DNA of 40,991 nucleotides from Ectothiorhodospiraceae bacterium (lineage in GTDB: Bacteria; Pseudomonadota; Gammaproteobacteria; Nitrococcales; Aquisalimonadaceae), in assembly GCA_007125985.1 (NCBI GenBank), contig SLCE01000228.1:1-40991 (forward strand), given 5' to 3'. Below the pieces are notes generated by a model. It ran no database searches, had not been told where the DNA came from, and was given only the letters and a program-made list of their open reading frames with translations. Made by a program: the position numbers and the translations under genes. This document shows positions 7,246 through 14,641 of this stretch, piece by piece (the first letter of the stretch is position 1; the number at the start of each line of letters is the position of its first letter).

Positions 7246-8841
7246 CTAGCGCTGGTTGCCGTACCAGTACCAGTGTCCGTCCTTCTGGATCAGCATGGCG
7301 CCGCGGGGCAGCCGCTGGGTGCCGAAATTGGTGATCACGGCACCTTCCACGATGGCCTTGTCACCGTCCATCTCCAGGCCGGTGATGTCCACTTCATAGC
7401 TCTGCAGCATGGGGATGATCTGCCGCAGGAACTCCCGCTGTGCACGGAAGTCGCGACCATCGTCCCGGTAATCCGGGTGATAGTGCTCCATTACGGCGTC
7501 GATATCCCGCGACATCATCGCTTCCTGATCGCTTTCCAGGAAGGCCTGCAGGCTCTCCGGCAGCTCGGCGGCGGGTTCCTGATAGCGTGCCGGGTCCTCC
7601 GTGGGACGGTTCAGCCGGCCGCTTTCGGTGAAGCGGATAATGTCGGCATTGAAGGCATCGGGCACATCCACGTGCGGGAAGTGCGCGGCGCCGTCATAGA
7701 ACTTCACTGCCGGGCTGGCACCCCGTTCCGAGAGTTTTTCCCAGGCCGGTCGCACGAGGTCCCAGCGCACATCCTGGTTGCCGGTGACGGCGGTGGTGGG
7801 GATAAGCGGATCCTCCTCACCGAACAGGATTGCGACAGGCATCTCCAGTTCGCCGAGGCGTTTCACCAGGCTGTCCGGGTCTTCCCGGTTTAACTCGATG
7901 CCCATGGTGTAGATGTCCCGGACGAATGCGATGACCCAAGCTTCGTATTCCTCCGGATGACCATCGATCATGCCCACACGGGTTTCGGTCAGGAATTGCG
8001 CGTCAATGCTGTCATTGAGGAAAAAACCCACGTCGGCGCGGCTGACTTCGCCGGTTTCCGGGTCCGTTTGCTGGAAATAGTAGAAATCCCGCACCGCCTG
8101 TTCGGTCATGGCCCGCTCCTGGTCCAGGCGGCCCAGCGGCTCCCAGACCTGCTTCCAGGTGTCGAAATCGCGCTTGTAGGCCGGATCCATCCAGGGCAGT
8201 TCACCGCCGGGTAACTGCAGTGCCCGCGGATACTCTTCCAGGCCGGACGGTGCCACGAGGATCAGCTTGTCCACCTGTTCGGGCCAGGTGAGCGCATAAC
8301 CCAGGGACCACTGGCCACCCATGGAGTGCCCCATATGGGTGGCGCTGGTCACGCCCAGTTCGTCCACCAGCAGGCGCTGAACCGCTTCGCGCGTATCCTG
8401 CAGCGTGCGGTCGTAAGTGGCCGGATCCAGGTTTCCGGGGATGGACTTGCCGTAATGGGGAATGTCAAAGGAAATTACGCGCAGGCCCGCTTCCAACGCA
8501 TCCCGCATCAGCAGGGAGAAGCTGCCGGCATTGGAGCCTTTTCCGTGCACCAGCACCAGCACCCGGGCGTTCTCCGGGTCGTCTCCACGGTATTCGTCCA
8601 TATAGGCGATCTCGTACGCCATGCCGCGGTCGTCCTCCACCGTGGCGTATTGCACGTCGAATGGATACACCACCCGCTCGCGCCAGAAGCTTTCGGTGCT
8701 GCCCCCGGGTTGCACCATCGGGGTGCGCATATCGGTGACCGGGTTCTGGGCCACCGGGGCGGTCTGGCACGCCGCCAGCACGGCTGCTGTCAGCAGGGCC
8801 AGCCCCAGTTGCCAGTTCCGATGGAAAGCGTGGTGTCTCAT
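7246..8841 (-). CDS. lipoprotein alpha/beta hydrolase fused to a C-terminal NTF2/SnoaL-like domain
   Basis: Exported 531-aa protein. A signal peptide with lipobox LAAC places the lipidated Cys at residue 25. The hydrolase domain (about 60-405) has LVLVHGKGSNAGSF, nucleophile elbow MGHSMGGQWS (Ser173), an acidic site in LFGEEDPLIP and a His in DGAAHFPHVD. The last ~105 residues (LQAFLESDQEAMMSRDIDAVMEHY onward to HWYWYGNQR) look like a separate SnoaL/NTF2-type cone domain, an unusual partner. GGGAG stands about 8 bases before the ATG. A symmetric CTGAT-N4-ATCAG site lies about 40 bases upstream. It is anchored to a membrane and may act on an extracytoplasmic ester; activity is not known. Confidence 0.88.
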   Translation of the reverse strand: MRHHAFHRNWQLGLALLTAAVLAACQTAPVAQNPVTDMRTPMVQPGGSTESFWRERVVYPFDVQYATVEDDRGMAYEIAYMDEYRGDDPENARVLVLVHGKGSNAGSFSLLMRDALEAGLRVISFDIPHYGKSIPGNLDPATYDRTLQDTREAVQRLLVDELGVTSATHMGHSMGGQWSLGYALTWPEQVDKLILVAPSGLEEYPRALQLPGGELPWMDPAYKRDFDTWKQVWEPLGRLDQERAMTEQAVRDFYYFQQTDPETGEVSRADVGFFLNDSIDAQFLTETRVGMIDGHPEEYEAWVIAFVRDIYTMGIELNREDPDSLVKRLGELEMPVAILFGEEDPLIPTTAVTGNQDVRWDLVRPAWEKLSERGASPAVKFYDGAAHFPHVDVPDAFNADIIRFTESGRLNRPTEDPARYQEPAAELPESLQAFLESDQEAMMSRDIDAVMEHYHPDYRDDGRDFRAQREFLRQIIPMLQSYEVDITGLEMDGDKAIVEGAVITNFGTQRLPRGAMLIQKDGHWYWYGNQR

Positions 8842-8852
8842 AATTTTTCTCC

Positions 8853-8935
8853 CGGGGGTTCCTGCGGTGAACTGACCACTGATTCATATCAGACTATGCC
8901 CAGTATGCGCTGTCTGCAAACATGTCATTTCCCGA
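8853..8935 (-). promoter_or_regulatory. putative promoter and operator of the lipoprotein hydrolase gene
   Basis: Reading leftwards, TTGCAG is followed after 17 bases by TAGTCT and then by CTGAT-TCAT-ATCAG (8879-8892), a perfect 5-4-5 inverted repeat differing from the FNR consensus only at the outermost base of each half. The position, downstream of the -10, would suit a repressor site. No experimental support. Confidence 0.35.
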
Positions 8936-8948
8936 ACTCCGCGTTTCT

Positions 8949-9809
8949 TCAGTCGGAGAGGAAATCCCGCAAAGCCGTTGCATAGGCCTCCGGTGCCTCC
9001 ACGTTCATGGAATGGCCGATGCCGGGTATGACGTCCAGTCGGCAGGCGGGCATCTGCGCCTGCATCTCCTCCACGTCGGCGCGGGGGATCCAGGCATCCA
9101 GTTCCCCCCACAAAATCCGTCGCGGGTGGCGGAGTGCCGCCTGGTGCCTGCGTAATCCCCCGCTTCGGTGTTCCCGATTCAGTTGGGTCGGGGTGCCCAA
9201 CCAGATGCCGTCGCTGAGTTGCCGCGTGCGCCCCACCAGGTGTTGGAAATGCCGGCGCTGTGCCTCGCCGGCCGTCTCCCGGAATACCGGCAGGCCGCTG
9301 CCTCCCAACGTTTCCGGCCGGAACAGGGAGGAAACCGCCGTGGCCAGGGCGGACCAGCAGACGGCGGAGTCATCGCGCATTACGGCAAAGCCGGCGATCT
9401 GCTGTTCGGTGAAAGCGAGGGCCATGGGCCCCACCGGTGCCAGGCTCAGCACCCGGCCAAACCGTTCCGGCTGTTGCAGCAGCATGTGGCTGGCAATGAA
9501 ATCACCCGTGGAGTGGGTCGCCAGGTGGCAGTAATTGATCTGCAGCGCGTCCAGCAGTGCCAGCATGTCCGCGGCATGGGTCTGCATGCTGTAGTTGTCG
9601 AAATCCTGGTCCGGTACCGGTTTGTCGGAATCACCGCAGCCGCGCCAGTCGGGCGCGACAATCCTCATCCCGGATGGCAGGTGGGGCAGTGCCAGGCTGA
9701 TCCAGTCGCCGCAACCCAGGTTGCCGTGAATGAACAGCACCGGGGTGCCATCGCCTGTTCCGTGTTCCAGATAGTGGTGACGTAAGCGTGCGGTTTGGAT
9801 GTGGGGCAT
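8949..9809 (-). CDS. alpha/beta hydrolase with atypical nucleophile elbow
   Basis: Soluble 286-aa alpha/beta-fold enzyme. It shows the HGN oxyanion segment (VLFIHGNLGCGDW), the strand-4 signature PDWRGCGDSDKP, an acidic residue in LWGELDAWIPRADV and the catalytic His in GIGHSMNVEAPEAY. The elbow reads ATHSTGDF (Ser100): the usual first Gly of G-X-S-X-G is replaced by Thr. The start ATG at 9809 is preferred to an upstream in-frame ATG at 9899, because the protein then begins a few residues before strand 1 and the 9899 codon overlaps the FNR-type box of the divergent gene. It lies upstream of the lipoprotein hydrolase gene on the same strand, about 107 bases away. Function unknown. Confidence 0.88.
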   Translation of the reverse strand: MPHIQTARLRHHYLEHGTGDGTPVLFIHGNLGCGDWISLALPHLPSGMRIVAPDWRGCGDSDKPVPDQDFDNYSMQTHAADMLALLDALQINYCHLATHSTGDFIASHMLLQQPERFGRVLSLAPVGPMALAFTEQQIAGFAVMRDDSAVCWSALATAVSSLFRPETLGGSGLPVFRETAGEAQRRHFQHLVGRTRQLSDGIWLGTPTQLNREHRSGGLRRHQAALRHPRRILWGELDAWIPRADVEEMQAQMPACRLDVIPGIGHSMNVEAPEAYATALRDFLSD

Positions 9810-9885
9810 GGGGCCTCGCTGGTGTCTGTGGTTCACGGGTCCATGTGTGTGGGTTCGAGCCCGGTCACCACTTCCATGGCCCGGC

Positions 9886-9927
9886 TTGACCTTTGTCATG
9901 AATCGGCTTCACTACTCAGCGTAGAGT
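9886..9927 (+). promoter_or_regulatory. FNR-type class II promoter of the host-attachment family gene
   Basis: TTGAC-CTTT-GTCAT (9886-9899) matches the box at 1876 except for one base. A -10-like TAGAGT lies at 9922-9927; box centre to -10 centre is 32 bases, the spacing of FNR/Anr class II promoters (box at -41.5). This suggests activation by a CRP/FNR-family regulator, possibly under low oxygen. Confidence 0.5.
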
Positions 9928-9969
9928 CTGCTGGAGTAGGCCCGCAACGCATCGGGAGGCATCACTGTC

Positions 9970-10407
9970 ATGGGAACCGTATGGGTGGTTGTCGCACAGC
10001 AGGGGCAGGCGCGCCTGTTCCGTCGGGAAAAGCGCTTCAGTCCCTTGGAGGAGTTGGACAACCTGGTCCAGCCCGAAGCCCGTCTGCAGGCGCAGGATCT
10101 GCAGTCGGATCGTCCAGGGCGCGCGATGAATCGTGCCCGGGGCGGGCGAACTGCGCTTGAATCCTCGGCGGACCCGAAACGCACGGAAGCAGAGGTCTTC
10201 GCCCGAAGGGTTGCGGAGCGGCTGCATGAGGGGCGGACATCCGGGGCCTACACCGAGTTGGTGCTGGTGGCCGGGCCGTCGGTGCTGGGCCTTCTGCGGG
10301 ATGCCATGGATACCGACACCGCGCGCTGTGTGGTTAAGGAAGTGCGCAAGACCCTGCCCGACGCCACTCTGGCCGAGATTCAGGCCATTGTTGACGAAGC
10401 GGATTGA
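9970..10407 (+). CDS. host attachment family protein (PF10116-like)
   Basis: Cytoplasmic-looking 145-aa protein without signal peptide or membrane segment. The N-terminal strand (TVWVVVAQQGQARLFRRE), the central charged stretch with ESSADPKRTEAEVFARRVAERL, and the strand ELVLVAGPSVLGLLRDAM followed by KEVRKTLPDATLAEIQAIV are the usual landmarks of the family named for an Agrobacterium attachment phenotype. The fold has been related to the central domain of release factor eRF1, so an RNA or ribosome-linked role is possible. GGGAGG lies about 9 bases before the ATG. Monocistronic, preceded by an FNR-type promoter. The family name should not be taken as proof of function. Confidence 0.85.
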   Translation: MGTVWVVVAQQGQARLFRREKRFSPLEELDNLVQPEARLQAQDLQSDRPGRAMNRARGGRTALESSADPKRTEAEVFARRVAERLHEGRTSGAYTELVLVAGPSVLGLLRDAMDTDTARCVVKEVRKTLPDATLAEIQAIVDEAD

Positions 10408-10453
10408 TCTCGCCTGCGCGAGGTCATTGAAATTCGCGGATACACTTGGCCAT

Positions 10454-10490
10454 GCCCTCCATGCCGGATCAGGCGTGGAGGGCTGAATTT
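10454..10490 (+). terminator. possible terminator of the host-attachment gene
   Basis: GCCCTCCA (10454-10461) pairs with TGGAGGGC (10476-10483), with a short inner GCC/GGC stem, and is followed by TGAATTT. A weaker hairpin (GATCTCGC/GCGAGGTC) at 10406-10425 overlaps the stop codon. The T-tract is short, so termination strength is uncertain. Confidence 0.45.
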
Positions 10491-10517
10491 GGTTGCCCTG
10501 CCAAGCACGGGCCGGAC

Positions 10518-10898
10518 TCAGTCAGCCTGATCATCGATCAGCTGGATGTCCTCCAGATGATGTTCGCCATTGTGGACCCGAACAGTGGCGGAGATCCGGC
10601 GGTCGACAGCGACCTCAGGTGGCCAGGTCTCCTTGGGGGGTGCCTGAAACGGCATGGTCATGGCGTCCATGTAGTCAGGTATCGGGTCGTGATCCACGTA
10701 CCAGACTTCCGTCTCCGGGTTGATGGCAACAATGGTGCCCGTGACGGGATGCCGCTCGCCCGCCACCGCGGCGCTGTGTTCATGGCGCGGTCCATCCGGC
10801 CCTGCTGCGCAAGCCGCTGCGACCAAGGCAAGGCAGATTGGGATGGTCAGCTTCCTGACGCCTGAAAGGCTACGGTGTTCGCGGTGTCTTAGTTTCAT
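10518..10898 (-). CDS. copper-binding lipoprotein, CusF-like
   Basis: Small exported lipoprotein (126 aa): signal sequence ending in the lipobox VAAAC, then a His-containing linker and a single small beta-barrel domain. GTIVAINPETEVWYVDHDPI followed by PDYMDAMTMPFQA is the signature of CusF/CopK-like periplasmic copper binders, where the His and the methionines of the AMTMPF segment ligate Cu(I)/Ag(I). The ATG at 10898 is chosen because AGGAG precedes it by about 8 bases; an in-frame GTG at 10919 would overlap the upstream stop codon. Last gene of the minus-strand copper/thiol cluster. Homologues often sit next to thiol-redox genes and SenC/Sco proteins, supporting a copper-handling role. Confidence 0.82.
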   Translation of the reverse strand: MKLRHREHRSLSGVRKLTIPICLALVAAACAAGPDGPRHEHSAAVAGERHPVTGTIVAINPETEVWYVDHDPIPDYMDAMTMPFQAPPKETWPPEVAVDRRISATVRVHNGEHHLEDIQLIDDQAD

Positions 10899-10915
10899 AG
10901 GGGGGCTCCTAGCAT

Positions 10916-13081
10916 TCACGGTGACGTGGGTCGAGCAGCCTGATTCGTGTTGTCGGTCTCAATGGATTCCAGCGCGTCCAGGACGATGCCGGGCGTGAGA
11001 ATTGTCGGTAACACGACCGGTTCGCGCGGGTTGCCGTCAGGACCGGAGCCCGGGAAAAGCACGTAAAGCGGTATCCCCTTGCGGTTAAATCGGTCGAGCA
11101 GGCGGGTGATTTCGGGGTCGGGTCTTGTCCAGTCCGCCTCCATGAGCGCCACGCCGGCTTCGGAGAAGCCGTTTTTCACGGTCGTTGCGCTTAGCGTTGT
11201 ACGTTCGTTGGCAATGCAACTGATGCACCAGTCCGCAGTCACATTCAAAAACACGGGTTGCCCCTCGGCGACCAATCGTTCAAGTCGCTCCGCGCTGTAC
11301 CGCTGCCACTCCGAATTCGTCGTTGCCGCGCCGGGTGTGCGGTCTATTGGAGGCATTGTTGGCAGCGCGAGCAGCCCCAAGGCGCCAATAATTGCGACGG
11401 CCGCCAGGGATCGTGCGGCCAGGGTGGTGGTGAATCGATACTGACCACGTGGGAGGTTTTGCAGCCAGGCGACGAAGCAGATGAGCAGCAGGCCGCCGAG
11501 CAGAATGGCCATGCCCATTGGCCCGGTTTGCTGGCCGACGACCCATAGCAGCCAGATCACAGTCAAATAAAGCGGGAACGCAAGCGCCTGCTTCATCACC
11601 ACCATCCAAGGCCCGGGTTTCGGAAGCAGGCGCCCGAGGCCCGGCACAGAGACGAGCAGCACGAATGGCAGTGCCATGCCGGCACCGAGGGCGGCGAACA
11701 CTGTCAGTGCATGCAGGGGTGGTTGGACGAGCGCATAGGCGATGGCCGCCCCCATGAACGGTGCTGTGCATGGTGTGGCAACCACGGCGGCCAGAGCGCC
11801 GGTAAAGTAGGAGCCCACATACCCGCCGGATTCGGTCAACGACTGCCCGACCCCCATCAGGCGGTTTCCGAAACTGAGCACGCCGGAAAAACTTAGCCCC
11901 AGCGTGAAGAGGATGTAGGCCAACAAGCCGACGAACCAGGGCGAATGGAGCTGGAAGCCCCAGCCTATGGTCTCGCTCTTGGCGCTAATGGCGTAAAACA
12001 CGCCGCCCAGTGCCAGGAAAAAGCTGATAACACCGAGCGCATAAAATAGGCCGTGCATCTGATGCGTATGCTGGCCGCGCTCGGGCGATTCCATGACAAC
12101 CACGGCCTTGAACGACAAGACCGGGAACACGCAGGGCATGGTGTTGAGGATGATGCCGCCGGCAAAGGCCATCAGCAGAGCGATCAGCAGATGGTAGTCA
12201 CCCGGTGCCGCAGATGTTGTCGCCGGCATGACGGATCCGGTGTCGTCGGTAGCGGCGTAAGCCCGCACCGAGTAGGCCTCAGTCCCACCGGCTGCAGATC
12301 GGAGCACGGCCACTCCGGATATCTGGTGCAGGTCGTCCGGTGCATTTCTGCTGATTTGCCCCGTCAGGCGGATGCCTTGATCCGTGATTTCGGCGTTCCG
12401 CAGGCCGGCCGATTCCTCGAGAATCCGGGACGACGCCGGAAAGAACTCGGCGCTCTCCCAATCGGCTGCGGCGAACCCGTCTGCCTGTATGCGCAGCCGG
12501 ATTGTGTCGTTTCGTCTGACAAAGGTACTATCCCAGGCGTCCGGCTCCCTGGGTAAGCGGCTACGCGCGTCTTCGAACAGCTGGTGTTTTTGGGGCGCGA
12601 CCGAAGCGTCGCCGCCTGAAACCGGCAGGGTCAGCTGAAAGGATCCGTCGCCGAGAATGCAGATATCGCTGCATACCGCCCACGAGACTTCTGCGGAGAG
12701 ACTGAGTTCGTCTCCCGGGCGCAGGTGCTCCGATGGCGTAACCCGGGAAAGTAGAAGAACATCCTCGTAGTAGCCGTAGCTCGCGACGCCTTGTGCCTCG
12801 ATACGATCAGGGAACGGCCACTGCGTGTCGCTCGTATGACCGCCCGAGCCGGCATCCCACTCTATTCGGGTTGGTAGCCCCGCTTCCCCCGGGTTTTTCC
12901 AGTAGGTGCCCCAGCCGTCGTCGGGCCTCAGGTGCACACCGATCCAGAAGGGTTCCCCGGGCTGGACCGACGTAACTTCGCTGAGCAGCTCGACATCGAT
13001 ACGATCGAACCTTTCCGCAGAGACGTCGAACGTGTGAAGGCCTAGAACGATGGTCAGGACATAGGCCAGCCGTCGTAGCAT
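10916..13081 (-). CDS. ScsB/DsbD-like thiol:disulfide interchange membrane protein
   Basis: Carries electrons from cytoplasmic thioredoxin across the inner membrane to periplasmic partners (721 aa). Order: signal peptide; periplasmic N-terminal domain with the Cys pair in VSWAVCSDICI; about eight membrane helices of the DsbD/CcdA type containing the two functional cysteines in NTMPCVFP and VVATPCTAPF; and a C-terminal periplasmic thioredoxin domain with active site WCISC (Cys619 and Cys622). The N-terminal domain resembles the larger alpha domain of ScsB rather than E. coli DsbD. AAAGGTG lies 6 bases before the ATG. It follows the TlpA-like gene and precedes the CusF-like gene, fitting a suppressor-of-copper-sensitivity type function. 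Confidence 0.92.
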   Translation of the reverse strand: MLRRLAYVLTIVLGLHTFDVSAERFDRIDVELLSEVTSVQPGEPFWIGVHLRPDDGWGTYWKNPGEAGLPTRIEWDAGSGGHTSDTQWPFPDRIEAQGVASYGYYEDVLLLSRVTPSEHLRPGDELSLSAEVSWAVCSDICILGDGSFQLTLPVSGGDASVAPQKHQLFEDARSRLPREPDAWDSTFVRRNDTIRLRIQADGFAAADWESAEFFPASSRILEESAGLRNAEITDQGIRLTGQISRNAPDDLHQISGVAVLRSAAGGTEAYSVRAYAATDDTGSVMPATTSAAPGDYHLLIALLMAFAGGIILNTMPCVFPVLSFKAVVVMESPERGQHTHQMHGLFYALGVISFFLALGGVFYAISAKSETIGWGFQLHSPWFVGLLAYILFTLGLSFSGVLSFGNRLMGVGQSLTESGGYVGSYFTGALAAVVATPCTAPFMGAAIAYALVQPPLHALTVFAALGAGMALPFVLLVSVPGLGRLLPKPGPWMVVMKQALAFPLYLTVIWLLWVVGQQTGPMGMAILLGGLLLICFVAWLQNLPRGQYRFTTTLAARSLAAVAIIGALGLLALPTMPPIDRTPGAATTNSEWQRYSAERLERLVAEGQPVFLNVTADWCISCIANERTTLSATTVKNGFSEAGVALMEADWTRPDPEITRLLDRFNRKGIPLYVLFPGSGPDGNPREPVVLPTILTPGIVLDALESIETDNTNQAARPTSP

Positions 13082-13141
13082 CGCAACACCTTTATCCAGG
13101 ACAGCGGCCTAGGAATTCCTGGTTCCGTCGGCCGCTGCCAA

Positions 13142-13696
13142 TCAGGGTTCCGCCACCTTCTCAAGCTTCTGGTGAAGCTCGGGGCTGGTCCAGCCAGGAT
13201 CTCCGACAATCTTGTAGTGGATGCGCCCGTCGCCGTCCAGGATAAAGCTGGTGGGTAGGCTGCTGACGTCCCAGGCTGCGGTAGTCTGGCCGTCTCGGTC
13301 GGGAATGAGCGGAAAGCCCAGGTCCCTCATCTCTGGCCGGGCGTCAAGGAATTCCTCGATGTCCACCGCCAACTGTCGCATTGCGATGGCCACCACCGTT
13401 ACCTCGGCACCATTGGTGCTCTTGTGTAACTGGGCCAGATCAGGCAACTCCCTGACACACGGCGCACACCATGTGGCCCAGAAGTTGACCACAAGTAGCT
13501 GTCCACCGAAATCATCCAGGCTCCACTGAGTGCCGGAGATATCCGGAAGATCAAAGCCCGGAGCGGACGGCGGGTGCTCGAAGTGAGTGATGTCCGCCGC
13601 GTCTGCGGCGTCGATCAGACCCCAGATCAATGTCCAAGAAACAAGAGCAAGAAACAGTGTCCTGACGTTTCTCGGTTCGGCGTTTCCCAATAGCAT
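13142..13696 (-). CDS. TlpA-family periplasmic thioredoxin
   Basis: Membrane-tethered or secreted thiol-disulfide reductase of 184 aa. A hydrophobic N-terminal segment (TLFLALVSWTLIWGLIDA) is followed by a TlpA/ResA-type AhpC-TSA/Redoxin domain with active site ATWCAPC (Cys77, Cys80) and the cis-proline loop SSLPTSFILDGDGRI. Its natural reductant is likely the ScsB/DsbD-like protein encoded 60 bases downstream on the same strand. Clients may be copper centres or apocytochromes. First gene of the three-gene cluster; its upstream region is the AT-rich gap to 14107. The exact start is uncertain because no good ribosome site precedes the ATG at 13696. Confidence 0.9.
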   Translation of the reverse strand: MLLGNAEPRNVRTLFLALVSWTLIWGLIDAADAADITHFEHPPSAPGFDLPDISGTQWSLDDFGGQLLVVNFWATWCAPCVRELPDLAQLHKSTNGAEVTVVAIAMRQLAVDIEEFLDARPEMRDLGFPLIPDRDGQTTAAWDVSSLPTSFILDGDGRIHYKIVGDPGWTSPELHQKLEKVAEP

Positions 13697-14107
13697 GGCG
13701 GTTTACCAAGGTTGCTGGGGGCGAGGTGGACGCATTCCTGATGCGAAAGCATTGCCACCTCGGGCAGTAAATAATCATGATGTAACTTTATTCTCTGTTT
13801 CAGGGGGAAGGGCAACAATCAGTAGAAACACCTATGGATGAATTAGGGCTGCATTCTCCGTTTATGAGTCTTGATCATTTTTGGAATGAATAATTCTCTA
13901 AGTGTCTGTTTAGTTATTATTTATGTGTCTAATAAGTAGTGGCTATTGCGAGTAGTTTCGAGTAATTGGAGCGATTCGAGTCTTAGTTGGTGTATGCCCT
14001 AATTGTCGGTGCCCCCTTAGTGAAAAAACGTATTTTTATAGTGGTCGTGAAGGCCAATAATAAAGACGCTCAATCAAGAGCAAATTTCTTCAGGCATGGG
14101 AGGCATT
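13697..14107. other. AT-rich intergenic region with short direct repeats
   Basis: About 410 bases without a credible gene, far poorer in G+C than the rest of the window (much of 13790-13940 is plainly AT-dominated). Three near-identical CGAGTA/CGAGTC blocks start at 13949, 13959 and 13977, the first two one helical turn apart, and a GTGTCTNNTNAGT-like motif occurs twice near 13901 and 13925. It must contain the promoters of the divergent TlpA-like gene and the secreted protein gene; a -10-like TATAGT lies at 14037. No transposase or tRNA remnant is visible. Confidence 0.6.
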
Positions 14108-14551
14108 ATGAAGAATCTCAAGCATGTGAAATTGCCGCTGGCCACGCTGGCGCTCGCTGGTGCTTTTGCCGCAGCGTCTGGAAGCGTGTACGCAGCTGAG
14201 CGAAGCACCGTTTCCGGGTTCGTCAACGGTTATGAATGCGCAACCATCGGCGAACGTTGCCCAGTGGACAATGCTGATCCGCGCATTACCCTGCAATCCG
14301 GTTTCGTGGTGCAGCAGGCAGACGGTTCATTCCATCTGATGACTGGAGTCCCGCGTGATGTACAGGTCAGGGCGGTCAACGAACGCGTTCAGGTGACGGG
14401 AAACATCCATGAACGCTACAGGACTGTTGAAGTCGAGGAGTTCAAGGTCCGGAGGGGCGACTCCTATGCGACAGTGTGGTCCCAGGACATCCAGCGTCAG
14501 GAGCGGGAGGGTTTCGAGGAACTCCGCCGTGCATTCCAGGCTGGGGGATAG
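14108..14551 (+). CDS. secreted hypothetical protein, possible OB-fold
   Basis: Exported protein of 147 aa that I cannot assign to a named family. A clean signal peptide (LATLALAGAFAAASGSVYAA) is followed by an alternating strand pattern: STVSGFVNGYECA, a Cys pair about 10 residues apart (ECATIGERC), GSFHLMTGVPRDVQ, ERVQVTGNIH and RTVEVEEFKV. The V-X-V-T-G-N-I plus V-E-V-E-E-F ending resembles small periplasmic OB-fold proteins. The C-terminal ~35 residues are charged and probably helical. The ATG at 14108 is preferred over that at 14096 because GGGAGG sits between them at good spacing. It is monocistronic and ends with a strong terminator; the copper/thiol cluster is divergent across the AT-rich gap. 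Confidence 0.78.
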   Translation: MKNLKHVKLPLATLALAGAFAAASGSVYAAERSTVSGFVNGYECATIGERCPVDNADPRITLQSGFVVQQADGSFHLMTGVPRDVQVRAVNERVQVTGNIHERYRTVEVEEFKVRRGDSYATVWSQDIQRQEREGFEELRRAFQAGG

Positions 14552-14604
14552 TCACGAACCTCCTCCGCTGCGCAATCACAGGGTAAGGTCCATGGCGGGC
14601 CGGG

Positions 14605-14639
14605 ATGCCCCGCTGTCACGGCAGCGGGGCATAATTTTC
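14605..14639 (+). terminator. rho-independent terminator
   Basis: An 11-bp perfect stem (ATGCCCCGCTG with CAGCGGGGCAT, loop TCACGG) is followed by AATTTT, about 55 bases after the stop of the secreted protein gene. It lies just before the convergent gene ending at 14642 and may serve both directions. Confidence 0.85.
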
Positions 14640-14641
14640 AT

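Noticed and set aside
6307-7893. Long plus-strand open frame opposite the hydrolase genes
   Set aside because: Its His/Gln/Gly/Arg-rich translation has no recognisable motif and mirrors two well-supported minus-strand hydrolases; typical of high-GC antisense frames.
13987-14199. 70-codon frame in the AT-rich gap
   Set aside because: It overlaps the secreted protein gene in another frame, with no signal or conserved features and no good ribosome site.
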